Assembly: GCA_945872375.1 (NCBI GenBank)
Contig: CAMBYR010000047.1
Coordinates: 1-11,090 of the forward strand
Source of the DNA: an uncultured Blautia sp.
GTDB taxonomy: Bacteria > Bacillota > Clostridia > Lachnospirales > Lachnospiraceae
Length of the DNA: 11,090 nt
Reading direction: 5' to 3'
The notes under the pieces were generated by a model that was not told where the DNA came from, searched no databases, and saw nothing but the letters and a program-made list of their open reading frames with translations. Positions 1-7,106 of the stretch are shown here, one piece after another; position 1 is the stretch's first letter; the number at the start of each line of letters is the position of its first letter. The position numbers were made by a program, and so were the translations under genes.

Positions 1-2
1 GA

Positions 3-500
3 AGGATGGCAGGAGAGTATATTCTGAATAATCTTTATGGCCCGGGGAAAAATGTGGTGGTGATCGAAGGAGTGAAGGAGTCTCCTATTTCCAGAAAGCG
101 TCTGAAAGGATTTCGTGATGCCGTCGAGGGAAAAATTCCGGAAACACAGATTACCTATTATCATGGTGACTGGCTTCGTGATGTGGCAGAGGTCCGGATG
201 AAAGACTTTCTCGTGGTCAATGAGAAGGCCGATATTGTTTTTGCATTTAATGATGATATGGCGTACGGTGCTTATCTGGCATGTCAGCAGCTCCGTGTAA
301 GCAATACGGCGGCTCTTTTGGGAGTAGACGGATTTGAGGGAGAAATTGCCGGACTGAATCTGGTGGAAAACGGGATTCTGGATGCAACGATTCAAAGCCC
401 GGACTTTGGTGCCCTGGCTTATGATACGGCTCTGGATATTCTGAAAGGAAAGCAGGCGAAACGGGAAATTGTGATTGTGCCGCGTCTGATCACAGGATAA
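3..500 (+). CDS. Sugar-type periplasmic-binding protein, C-terminal part (cut by window edge)
   Basis: The reading frame is open to the left edge, so the N-terminal half is missing and the ATG at 6 is probably internal. The visible part resembles the second half of RbsB-like substrate-binding proteins (Peripla_BP_4 fold). It has a GKNVVVIEG strand followed by SRKRLKGFRDAV, matching the family pattern of 'G-x-x-x-x-R-x-x-G-F'. The segment FAFNDDMAYGAYLA matches the usual 'x-x-x-N-D-x-M-A-x-G-A' hinge and ligand region, and GVDGFEGEI with a following DATIQSP strand completes the fold. Family members bind sugars or related small molecules for ABC import, or present them to a sensor kinase. The ligand cannot be read from this fragment. 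It ends soon after the last strand (VPRLITG) with no membrane segment. The gene converges on upp and is separated from it by a bidirectional terminator. A LacI-type regulator sharing this fold is possible, since the N-terminus is not visible. Confidence 0.75.
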   Translation, partial: RMAGEYILNNLYGPGKNVVVIEGVKESPISRKRLKGFRDAVEGKIPETQITYYHGDWLRDVAEVRMKDFLVVNEKADIVFAFNDDMAYGAYLACQQLRVSNTAALLGVDGFEGEIAGLNLVENGILDATIQSPDFGALAYDTALDILKGKQAKREIVIVPRLITG

Positions 501-543
501 AAAAGAGGAAGAAATCCAACGGGGGATCGCTTCCTCCTTTTTT
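499..543. terminator. Bidirectional rho-independent terminator between the binding-protein gene and upp
   Basis: A 7-bp stem (GAGGAAG at 505-511 with CTTCCTC at 530-536) can be extended by ATCC/GGAT inside the loop. It is followed on the + strand by T6 (538-543). On the - strand the same stem is followed by T6, complementary to A6 at 499-504. It therefore fits termination of both converging transcripts. Confidence 0.75.
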
Positions 544-587
544 ATATCACAGGAAATTACTCCGTAATGTTCCTGTGATATAAAAAA
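538..587. repeat. Long perfect inverted repeat downstream of upp
   Basis: Eighteen bases at 538-555 pair perfectly with 570-587 (core TATATCACAGGAA / TTCCTGTGATATA). The loop can itself fold (ATTAC/GTAAT). The T-run of the neighbouring terminator forms the base of this stem. On the - strand it would be the first hairpin made in the upp mRNA 3' end, so it probably protects the 3' end or assists termination. It has no T-run of its own after the stem. Confidence 0.6.
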
Positions 588-597
588 TGTCTGAAAT

Positions 598-1227
598 TTA
601 TTTTGTGCCGAAAATACGGTCGCCGGCATCTCCCAGTCCCGGAAGAATGTAGGCGTGTTCATTCAGCTCGCGGTCCAGATGTCCTACATAGATCTGTACA
701 TCCGGATGTTCTTTATGGAGGCGTTCGAGGCCCTCCGGAGCTGCGATGATAAACATGCACTTGATGTTTGTGCCGCCGTATTTTTTGATGAAATCAACTG
801 CAGCAACTGCAGAACCGCCGGTGGCAAGCATGGGATCTACCATGACGATCAGACGCTGATCGATGGGTGCCGGGAGCTTGCAGTAATATTCATGAGGTTC
901 GTGTGTGACCGGATCACGATACAGGCCGATGTGGCCGATCTTGGCCGATGGAACCAGAGTGGTAATTCCGTTTACCATACCAAGTCCGGCACGAAGAACC
1001 GGGACAACCGCCAGCTTCTTTCCCGATACCATGGGTGTCAGGCAAGTTTCCAGTGGAGTTTCCACTTCCACATCCTCCAGGGGCAGATCGCGCAGCGCTT
1101 CGTATCCCATGAGAACCGCAATTTCCTCAATGAGTTTACGGAACTCATTTGTACCTGTGTTTTTGCTGCGGAGCATGGAGATTTTGTGCTGAATCAGCGG
1201 ATGATCCATAATAAATACGTTTTCCAT
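598..1227 (-). CDS. upp: Uracil phosphoribosyltransferase
   Basis: Salvages uracil with PRPP to give UMP and pyrophosphate in the cytosol. The 209-residue product has the usual length for the family. It carries the PRPP-binding loop VDPMLATGGSA at about residues 130-140 and the uracil-binding C-terminal segment ILPGLGDAGDRIFGT at about 194-208. The N-terminal substrate-loop region (VPVLRAGLGM, about 75-84) is also typical. The start is supported by a strong ribosome site AAAGGAGG (complement of 1237-1244) 9 bases upstream. A promoter lies at 1302-1330 on the same strand, so it is probably transcribed on its own. It ends in a double hairpin region at 499-587. No sign of damage or transfer is seen. 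Confidence 0.97.
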   Translation of the reverse strand: MENVFIMDHPLIQHKISMLRSKNTGTNEFRKLIEEIAVLMGYEALRDLPLEDVEVETPLETCLTPMVSGKKLAVVPVLRAGLGMVNGITTLVPSAKIGHIGLYRDPVTHEPHEYYCKLPAPIDQRLIVMVDPMLATGGSAVAAVDFIKKYGGTNIKCMFIIAAPEGLERLHKEHPDVQIYVGHLDRELNEHAYILPGLGDAGDRIFGTK

Positions 1228-1301
1228 CAGAAAGTACCTCCTTTATTTTCTCTGTACATGTATGATTTTCTGTGGATGATCTGTTTTATAATTGATGTTT
1301 C

Positions 1302-1330
1302 ATTATACCATGAAAAAAAGAGAAATCCAA
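1302..1330 (-). promoter_or_regulatory. Sigma-A-type promoter for upp
   Basis: On the - strand TTGGAT (complement of 1325-1330) and a perfect TATAAT (complement of 1302-1307) are separated by exactly 17 bases. It sits about 75 bases upstream of the upp start codon. The -35 box lies inside the loop of the terminator of the preceding MATE gene, so the two signals overlap. Confidence 0.7.
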
Positions 1331-1343
1331 CTCTGTATTCTCT
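1313..1343 (-). terminator. Rho-independent terminator of the PHP-MATE operon
   Basis: On the - strand AGAGAA (complement of 1338-1343) pairs with TTCTCT (complement of 1319-1324) across a 13-base loop. A run of T (complement of A at 1313-1319) follows immediately. It begins a few bases after the MATE stop codon. The stem is short and AU-rich, so it may be leaky. Confidence 0.6.
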
Positions 1344-1348
1344 GTTTG

Positions 1349-2740
1349 TCAGTTTTTGTTATGCAGACGGCTGATATTTCTGAATTCTCCCGAGACCAGA
1401 AGAAGGGCTGTAATGCCGGCGGCCGCATCGGAAATAGGGCCTGCAAACATAACTCCTTCGATACCGAATATCATGGAAAACAGTATGAGGAGCGGAACCA
1501 GGAAAATAATCTGGCGCGTCATGGAAAGGAAGATTCCCTTTGTGGCTTTTCCGATGGAGGTGAAGAAATTGGAGGTCACAGGCTGAAGTCCGTTAAAAAA
1601 GGTACAGAACAGATATATACGGAAAAATTTTACCGCAAATTCCTGGTACAGGGCATCGCCGCTGCCAAAAAGTCCCACGAGCTGGCGGGGAAAGATCTGG
1701 AAGCATAAAAAGCCTGCAAAGGCGATCGCAGAGGCATATTTTGCCGCCAGGAGGTAGGACTGCTTCACTCTGGAATAGTGTTCGGCTCCGAAGTTGAAGC
1801 TGATCAGGGGCTGAGCACCCTGGGAAATACCGATGACAACCGAAAGAAACAGCATATTTACCTTCATAACGATGCCGGAAACTGCCAGGGGAATGTCGCT
1901 TCCGTAGGGAGAAAGGCTTCCGTAATGACGGAGGATATTGTTCAGAAGGATCTGAACCACCGTAATGGCAAGCTGATTCAGGCAGGAAGCAGAACCAAGA
2001 GCTGTAATGTCTCTGAAGCAGCGCAGATTCGGAATAAAATCCCAGAACCTGAGAGAACCATGGTGGTATTTTGGCAGATAAAACAGTACCATCAGGGCGG
2101 AAAAAATCTGTCCCATGACGGTCGCAAGGGCGGCTCCGCGGATTCCCCAGTGAAAAACAAAAATAAACAGGGGGTCGAGAATGGTGTTGATCACCGCACC
2201 GGACAGCATGGCGGCCATGGAGTAGGCCGGCTTTCCGTCAGCGCGGATCAGGTGGTTGCCGCCGGTTGTCAGCATATAAAATGGAAAGCCCAGAGATGTG
2301 ATGCCGATATAAGAGAGGGAATAATCCAGAGTCTGCTCTGTGGCACCGCATGCCAGAACCACCGGTTCCAGGAACATTCGGATGACGATGCAGAAAAATA
2401 ATCCGAAAAGGATCAGGGATCCAAAGGCCGTTCCGGCTATTTTTCCGGCACGTTCCTCCTGCTTTCTGCCAAGCGCCAGATTATAATTTGCGGCACCGCC
2501 GATGCCTACAAGGAGAGAGAGGGCAACGGTGACGGTGGTGGTGGGAAAAGCAACGTTTGTGGCTGCATTCCCAAGCATTCCCACGCCCTGTCCGATAAAA
2601 ATCTGATCTACAATATTGTATAATGCGCTGACAACCATGCTGATGATGCTTGGAATCGCAAATTTTCGAAGAAGGCTTCCAATCGGGGCGTACCCCAGAG
2701 GATTCTGCGTTTTTTCGGACTCAATAACTTCTGTGCTCAT
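1349..2740 (-). CDS. MATE-family multidrug/toxin exporter
   Basis: A 463-residue polytopic membrane protein of the MATE (multi antimicrobial extrusion) family, which exports organic cations and drugs using Na+ or H+ gradients. The length fits the usual 12-helix architecture. The N-terminal half contains the first helix with a typical PSIISMVVSALYNIVDQIFIG segment (about 30-50) and LLVGIGGAANYNLALGRK (about 76-93), the family's 'G-x-G-x-x-x-x-x-x-x-x-G' loop. The second half repeats it with ISQGAQPLISFNFGAEH (about 305-321). This pattern most resembles the MepA-like bacterial subgroup. A modest ribosome site (CAGGAG) precedes the ATG. The start lies 24 bases after the stop of the PHP hydrolase, so the two are probably cotranscribed. 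The substrate cannot be predicted. A short, polar C-terminus (NISRLHNKN) follows the last helix. Confidence 0.93.
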   Translation of the reverse strand: MSTEVIESEKTQNPLGYAPIGSLLRKFAIPSIISMVVSALYNIVDQIFIGQGVGMLGNAATNVAFPTTTVTVALSLLVGIGGAANYNLALGRKQEERAGKIAGTAFGSLILFGLFFCIVIRMFLEPVVLACGATEQTLDYSLSYIGITSLGFPFYMLTTGGNHLIRADGKPAYSMAAMLSGAVINTILDPLFIFVFHWGIRGAALATVMGQIFSALMVLFYLPKYHHGSLRFWDFIPNLRCFRDITALGSASCLNQLAITVVQILLNNILRHYGSLSPYGSDIPLAVSGIVMKVNMLFLSVVIGISQGAQPLISFNFGAEHYSRVKQSYLLAAKYASAIAFAGFLCFQIFPRQLVGLFGSGDALYQEFAVKFFRIYLFCTFFNGLQPVTSNFFTSIGKATKGIFLSMTRQIIFLVPLLILFSMIFGIEGVMFAGPISDAAAGITALLLVSGEFRNISRLHNKN

Positions 2741-2764
2741 AGAAACTCCTGTCTGTAGTTTGTG

Positions 2765-3478
2765 CTATCTTGTCTGAAGAAATACCTTCAAACGGGGTAT
2801 CTGATTATTCAGGATCATACTTTCCGGGAACATGGCCTGATGAACCATATCAGCCGAATAGGTAAAATCTCCGATGTGCTTTGTTCCGTGGCTGTCACTG
2901 GAAAGAAGGATCGGAAGCTCGTATTTCCGGCAGCATTGAAGGATCTCCATGCTGTTTGCTCTGGTATCCCCGCGGTATCCGTAAGGCGCAAGGGAAGCCT
3001 CGTTGATCTCCAGGATCACGCCGTTCTCCTTGGCATGGCGGACGATGGTATCGTAGTCGGCGGGGAACTTTGGGTTATCACAGTGCCCGAGAATTTTTAC
3101 ATGAGGATTTTTCATTACATTCAGATAGGCCCTGGTGTTTTCTTCTTTTGATTTTCTGGAATAGGTATAACAGTGGATGCTGGCAATGGCGTAATCCAGT
3201 CTGGAAAGCAGGTCTTCCTCCAGATCCACACTTCCCTCCGTGTCCAGAATATTCAGTTCGATTCCGTAAAGAACTTCCACGCCGAAGCGTTTTCTCGGAC
3301 AAATGGAAAGATTTCGAAAATAGGATGGTGTTCCCGCTGCCATGGTAGCAGGGCCGTGATCGGTGATTCCCAGAAGCTTCAGCTTTTGCTGGGCGGCTTT
3401 TTTGACCATTTCAGAGATCGTGCAGACAGTTCCGTGTCCGCTTGCGATGGAATGGGTATGCATATCAGAAAGATACAT
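2765..3478 (-). CDS. PHP-domain metal-dependent hydrolase/phosphatase (YcdX-like)
   Basis: A 237-residue cytosolic PHP-superfamily protein, close to the YcdX group of trinuclear-metal phosphatases. The metal-binding residues can be read in order: H7 and H9 in DMHTHSIASGHG, H15, D40-H41 in GITDHGP, E74 in YGIELNI, H102 in ASIH, H132 in LGHCDNPKF, and D195/H197 in SSDSHG. All expected positions are present, so the enzyme is likely active; the substrate is unknown. Family members hydrolyse phosphomonoesters. The start is supported by GGGGGAG a few bases upstream. It is the first gene of a two-gene operon with the MATE exporter, transcribed away from the glycyl-radical operon and sharing the divergent promoter region at 3479-3775. 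A histidinol-phosphatase-like role is less likely because the IASGHG and HCDNPKFP motifs fit YcdX better. Confidence 0.88.
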   Translation of the reverse strand: MYLSDMHTHSIASGHGTVCTISEMVKKAAQQKLKLLGITDHGPATMAAGTPSYFRNLSICPRKRFGVEVLYGIELNILDTEGSVDLEEDLLSRLDYAIASIHCYTYSRKSKEENTRAYLNVMKNPHVKILGHCDNPKFPADYDTIVRHAKENGVILEINEASLAPYGYRGDTRANSMEILQCCRKYELPILLSSDSHGTKHIGDFTYSADMVHQAMFPESMILNNQIPRLKVFLQTR

Positions 3479-3565
3479 AAAAGGGCTCCCCCTTTCGTTT
3501 GAGCGTTATTGATAAAATCGTGCATGATAAAAAGAATCCTTCGGTCAGGACTCATAATTACTTAT

Positions 3566-3594
3566 AGTATGACAGATGAAAGGCAGAATGTCAA
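3566..3594 (-). promoter_or_regulatory. Probable promoter of the PHP-MATE operon
   Basis: On the - strand a perfect TTGACA (complement of 3589-3594) is followed after 17 bases by CATACT (complement of 3566-3571), a fair -10 box. The leader to the PHP start codon would be about 85 bases. Its -35 box lies in one arm of the inverted repeat that also covers the -35 box of the opposite promoter. Confidence 0.55.
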
Positions 3595-3695
3595 CAAAAA
3601 AACATAATTCCAAATAAAAACAAACAAAAAACACACCCAAAAACAAACAAAAACCACATTTTGAATGCAAGAAAAATGTTGTTTTTGTTGACATT
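3587..3695. repeat. 14-bp inverted repeat spanning both divergent -35 boxes
   Basis: AATGTCAACAAAAA at 3587-3600 is exactly inverted at 3682-3695. The two arms contain the TTGACA boxes of the leftward and rightward promoters. Paired sites of this kind could bind one regulator that controls both directions, possibly by DNA looping. Part of the identity follows from both arms containing a consensus -35 box, but the shared bases extend well beyond it. Confidence 0.6.
3592..3660. repeat. A/C-rich spacer with a 15-bp direct repeat
   Basis: This stretch of the divergent spacer has almost no G on the + strand. It contains two exact copies of AAAAACAAACAAAAA (3616-3630 and 3639-3653), 23 bases apart by start. 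No gene fits here. It may be an upstream (UP-like) element, a bent or unwound segment, or simply biased DNA. Confidence 0.5.
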
Positions 3696-3716
3696 TGAAA
3701 AAAATAAGAGTATAAT
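3688..3716 (+). promoter_or_regulatory. Consensus sigma-A promoter of the glycyl-radical microcompartment operon
   Basis: TTGACA at 3688-3693, a 17-base spacer, then TATAAT at 3711-3716: a perfect consensus. Initiation would fall near 3722-3725. The leader of about 50 bases can form a small hairpin (GGCAG at 3739-3743 with CTGCC at 3748-3752) before the ribosome site AAAGGAG (3758-3764). So strong a core promoter usually needs a repressor to be conditional, and the inverted repeat over its -35 box is a candidate operator. Confidence 0.85.
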
Positions 3717-3775
3717 ATTTTTATATGAAATCATGGCGGGCAGCAGTCTGCCGTGGGAAAGGAGAAGCGTGGAAA

Positions 3776-6295
3776 ATGTTTAATACCACAGACATTCCAA
3801 AATCATCCAGAATCACCAGACTGGTGGAAAATCTGTATGCAAAAATGCCGGAAATTGAGTCTACCAGAGCAATCCTTCTTACGGAATCCTACCGGGAAAC
3901 AGAAGGAGAACCGATTATTACCAGACGTGCCAAAGCATTTGCACACATCCTGCGGAATATCCCTATCATCATTCGTGATGAAGAGCTGATCGTAGGAAGC
4001 AGCACACTGGCACCTCGCGGCTGCCAGACATTCCCGGAATTTTCCTTCCAGTGGCTGGAGGATGAACTGGACACTGTTGAGACGAGGAGCGCGGACCCGT
4101 TTTACATTTCAGAAAAGACAAAACAGGAGTTGAGGGAGGTACATAAGTACTGGAAGGGGAAAACCACCAGCGAGCTGGCTACTTCCTATATGGCTCCGGA
4201 GGCGATCAGGGCCATTGATCACAATGTTTTTACACCGGGAAATTATTTTTATAATGGAGTAGGGCATGTTACCGTAAAATATGAAGAGGTACTTGCTGTC
4301 GGCTATGAAGGAATCATGGCAAAGGCTCAGGCGGAGCTGGATCAGTGCCATGTGGGAGACGGCGATTACGCCAGACGCTCCAGATTCCTGGAGGCAGTGA
4401 TTCTGAGCTGCCAGGCCGTAATAGAGTATGCACAGCGTTATGCCATGCTTGCGGACGAAATGGCATCCACGTGCAGCGATCCTGTAAGAAAACAGGAATT
4501 ACATATCATTGCGCAGAACTGCAGCCGTGTTCCGGCAAAGGGAGCAACAGGTTTTTATGAGGCATGCCAGTCATTCTGGTTTGTGCAGCAGCTTCTGCAG
4601 ATGGAGTCCAGCGGACATTCGATTTCCCCGGGACGGTTTGACCAATATATGTATCCGTATTATGAGGCGGATATCAGAAATGGAAATATCACCAGAGAAT
4701 TTGCTCAGGAACTGATGGATTGTATCTGGGTCAAACTGAATGACCTGAACAAGTGCCGTGACGCTGCATCGGCGGAAGGCTTTGCTGGATACAGTCTGTT
4801 CCAGAATCTGATCGCAGGCGGTCAGAACAAGGATGGGGAGGATGTGACAAATGACCTTTCGATCATGAGCATCCAGGCATCCATGCATGTGTTCCTACCC
4901 CAGCCGTCTCTTTCCGTTCGTGTATGGAACGGATCTCCTCATGAGTTTCTGATTAAGGCGGCAGAGCTTACCAGAACCGGTATCGGACTGCCGGCTTATT
5001 ACAACGATGAGGTGATCATTACGGCGCTTCAGAACAGAGGCCTTTCCCTGGAAGATGCACGTGAATACAATATCATCGGCTGTGTGGAGCCTCAGAAAGC
5101 CGGCAAGACGGAAGGATGGCATGATGCGGCGTTCTTTAACATGTGCCGCCCGCTGGAGCTGGTATTTGCCAATGGAATGGACAAGGGCGAGATGGTGGGA
5201 ATTCCAACGGGAGATGTGACAGAAATGTCTACCTTTGAAGAATTCTATGACGCATATAAAAAACAGATGGAATACTGCATTTCCCTTCTGGTAAATGCGG
5301 ACAATGCCATTGATGTAGCGCATGCAGAGCGCTGCCCGCTGCCGTTTTTGTCCTGTATGGTGGATGACTGCCTGAAGGAAGGAAAGACCGTTCAGGAAGG
5401 CGGTGCGGTATATAACTTTACCGGCCCTCAGGGCTTTGGTGTTGCCAATATGGCAGATTCTCTGTTTGCTGTCCGTAAGCTGGTCTATGAAGATAAATCG
5501 GTATCCATGCAGGAATACAAAGAAGCACTTGCATGGAATTTTGGAAAAGGATTTGATGAAACAGATGCTGCGGATGTGGCATCGGCAGTGATCAGGAGCC
5601 TTCAGGAGCAGGGAAAAACCATAACGGAAGAAAATGTTTCTTCTATATTAAATATGGTTCTGAATCTGAAACCGGAGCCGGCAAAAAAAGCAAGATATGA
5701 GGAAATTCACGACTTGATCGACCGGGTGCCGAAATTTGGAAATGCCATTCCGGAGGTGGATTATTTCGCCAGAGATGTGGCATATACCTACACGCGCCCT
5801 ATGGAAAAATACAAAAACCCAAGAGGCGGACAGTACCAGGCAGGACTTTACCCGGTATCGGCAAATGTTCCTCTGGGCGGACAGACAGGCGCTACACCGG
5901 ACGGCCGTTATGCTCATACACCTGTGGCAGACGGTGTTTCTCCGTCAGCCGGCAAGGATGTAAAGGGGCCGACTGCGGCGGCAACCTCCGTGTCTCGTCT
6001 GGATCACTTTATCGTATCAAACGGAACACTGTTTAACCAGAAATTCCATCCTTCTGCACTGGCAGGACGGGAAGGACTGGAGAAATTTGTGGCTCTGATT
6101 CGTTCCTATTTTGATCAGAAGGGAATGCATATGCAGTTTAATGTAGTCAGCCGCGAAACACTGCTGGATGCACAGGAGCATCCGGAAAATTATAAACATC
6201 TGGTGGTTCGTGTTGCAGGATACAGTGCACTGTTTACCACATTGTCCCGTTCTCTTCAGGATGATATTATCCGAAGAACAGAACAGGGCTTCTAA
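3776..6295 (+). CDS. Glycyl-radical B12-independent 1,2-propanediol (diol) dehydratase
   Basis: Dehydrates 1,2-propanediol to propionaldehyde by radical chemistry, expected inside a microcompartment. The 839-residue product has the PFL-like N-terminal domain and the C-terminal glycine-radical domain. Active-site residues match the diol dehydratase set of the Clostridium butyricum glycerol dehydratase: H164 (GVGHV), H281-S282 (SGHSISPG), C436 and E438 (IIGCVEPQ), D450 (GWHDAAFF), and the radical glycine G815 in RVAGYSA, 24 residues from the end. Spacing is also close to the Roseburia inulinivorans propanediol dehydratase, as I remember it. I chose the ATG at 3776. The frame stays open to an ATG at 3725, but that codon lies at the predicted transcription start, whereas AAAGGAG sits 11 bases before 3776. 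No clear extra encapsulation peptide is seen. The activase gene follows 15 bases later. Glycerol dehydratase or choline lyase (CutC) are alternatives; the aldolase and PduP neighbours favour propanediol. Confidence 0.93.
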   Translation: MFNTTDIPKSSRITRLVENLYAKMPEIESTRAILLTESYRETEGEPIITRRAKAFAHILRNIPIIIRDEELIVGSSTLAPRGCQTFPEFSFQWLEDELDTVETRSADPFYISEKTKQELREVHKYWKGKTTSELATSYMAPEAIRAIDHNVFTPGNYFYNGVGHVTVKYEEVLAVGYEGIMAKAQAELDQCHVGDGDYARRSRFLEAVILSCQAVIEYAQRYAMLADEMASTCSDPVRKQELHIIAQNCSRVPAKGATGFYEACQSFWFVQQLLQMESSGHSISPGRFDQYMYPYYEADIRNGNITREFAQELMDCIWVKLNDLNKCRDAASAEGFAGYSLFQNLIAGGQNKDGEDVTNDLSIMSIQASMHVFLPQPSLSVRVWNGSPHEFLIKAAELTRTGIGLPAYYNDEVIITALQNRGLSLEDAREYNIIGCVEPQKAGKTEGWHDAAFFNMCRPLELVFANGMDKGEMVGIPTGDVTEMSTFEEFYDAYKKQMEYCISLLVNADNAIDVAHAERCPLPFLSCMVDDCLKEGKTVQEGGAVYNFTGPQGFGVANMADSLFAVRKLVYEDKSVSMQEYKEALAWNFGKGFDETDAADVASAVIRSLQEQGKTITEENVSSILNMVLNLKPEPAKKARYEEIHDLIDRVPKFGNAIPEVDYFARDVAYTYTRPMEKYKNPRGGQYQAGLYPVSANVPLGGQTGATPDGRYAHTPVADGVSPSAGKDVKGPTAAATSVSRLDHFIVSNGTLFNQKFHPSALAGREGLEKFVALIRSYFDQKGMHMQFNVVSRETLLDAQEHPENYKHLVVRVAGYSALFTTLSRSLQDDIIRRTEQGF

Positions 6296-6310
6296 AGAAA
6301 GGAGAACCAC

Positions 6311-7102
6311 ATGGATTATTTAGACACAAAAGGCAGGATCTTTGATATCCAGCGCTATTCTATCCATGATGGTCCGGGGATCCGCACGATCGTATTCCTG
6401 AAAGGCTGCGTTCTTCGCTGCCGATGGTGCTGTAATCCGGAATCTCAGGAATTCCGGATCCAGACGATGATGGCTGCGGGTAAAGAGAAAATCATTGGCC
6501 GTGATGTGACAGTCCGGGAAATGATAGAAAAGGTGGAGCAGGACCGCCCGTACTATTATCGCTCCGGAGGAGGGCTGACCCTTTCCGGCGGAGAATGTCT
6601 CTGTCAGCCGGAATTTTCCCGGGATCTTCTGCGCGCAGCAAAGGAACGGGGGATCAATACGGCGATCGAAAGTATGGCGTGCGCACCTTTTGAGAAAATT
6701 GAGATGCTGCTTCCCTATCTGGATGTTTATCTGATGGATGTGAAGCATACCAATCCGGAAAAGCATCGGGAGTTTACCGGCAGATCAAATGAACTGATGC
6801 TGGAAAATGCCAGAAAGACAGCCCTTTCCGGAAAAACAAAGCTGGTTATCCGGGTTCCTGTGATTCCTTCCTTTAATGACACAGTGGAAGAAATTCAGGG
6901 AATTGCCCGGTTTGCGGATACACTTCCCGGTGTGGAAAAGATTCATCTTCTGCCCTACCATCGTCTGGGACAGGATAAATACGAAGGGCTGGGAAGAACG
7001 TATCAGATGGAGGGAATCCTTCCTCCGTCTATGGAACATATGGAAACACTGAAAAAGGCGGTTCACGCTGTCAGCGGCCTGGACTGTCAGATAGGAGGCT
7101 GA
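6311..7102 (+). CDS. Glycyl-radical enzyme activase (radical SAM), minimal form
   Basis: Uses S-adenosylmethionine and a [4Fe-4S] cluster to place the radical on G815 of the upstream dehydratase. The 263-residue protein carries the radical-SAM motif C33-x3-C37-x2-C40 in KGCVLRCRWCCNPES. It also has the SAM-binding SGGE at 92-95 and the family start FDIQRYSIHDGPGIRT. The segment YYYRSGGGLTLSGGE is the usual activase sequence. Most activases of this non-PFL branch have a ferredoxin-like insert with about eight cysteines between the CNPES motif and this segment. Here no cysteine occurs between C41 and C96, so that domain is absent and the protein is close to PflA size. The usual DTCGY-like motif is replaced by ESMACA (120-125). 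A good ribosome site (AAAGGAG) precedes the start, and the gene is tightly coupled to the dehydratase and to the shell gene 4 bases downstream. Confidence 0.93.
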   Translation: MDYLDTKGRIFDIQRYSIHDGPGIRTIVFLKGCVLRCRWCCNPESQEFRIQTMMAAGKEKIIGRDVTVREMIEKVEQDRPYYYRSGGGLTLSGGECLCQPEFSRDLLRAAKERGINTAIESMACAPFEKIEMLLPYLDVYLMDVKHTNPEKHREFTGRSNELMLENARKTALSGKTKLVIRVPVIPSFNDTVEEIQGIARFADTLPGVEKIHLLPYHRLGQDKYEGLGRTYQMEGILPPSMEHMETLKKAVHAVSGLDCQIGG

Positions 7103-7106
7103 AAAT

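Noticed and set aside
655..1374. 239-residue open frame on the + strand opposite upp
   Set aside because: It is antisense to a clearly recognisable upp gene, has no ribosome site and no familiar motif, so it is a shadow frame.
3592..3660. CRISPR-like or phage-type repeat array in the A/C-rich spacer
   Set aside because: Only two copies of a low-complexity 15-mer, no spacer regularity and no cas gene nearby.
3725..3775. Upstream start for the dehydratase, adding a 17-residue N-terminal extension that might be a cargo tag
   Set aside because: The ATG lies at the predicted transcription start, would be leaderless, and the extra residues do not form the V-x-x-I-type amphipathic helix. The ATG at 3776 has AAAGGAG upstream and fits homologous N-termini.
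3776..6295. Choline trimethylamine-lyase (CutC) identity for the glycyl-radical enzyme
   Set aside because: The H164/H281-S282/C436/E438/D450 set follows the diol and glycerol dehydratases, and the neighbours (fucA-type aldolase, PduP, PduU, PduV) form a propanediol pathway, not a choline one.
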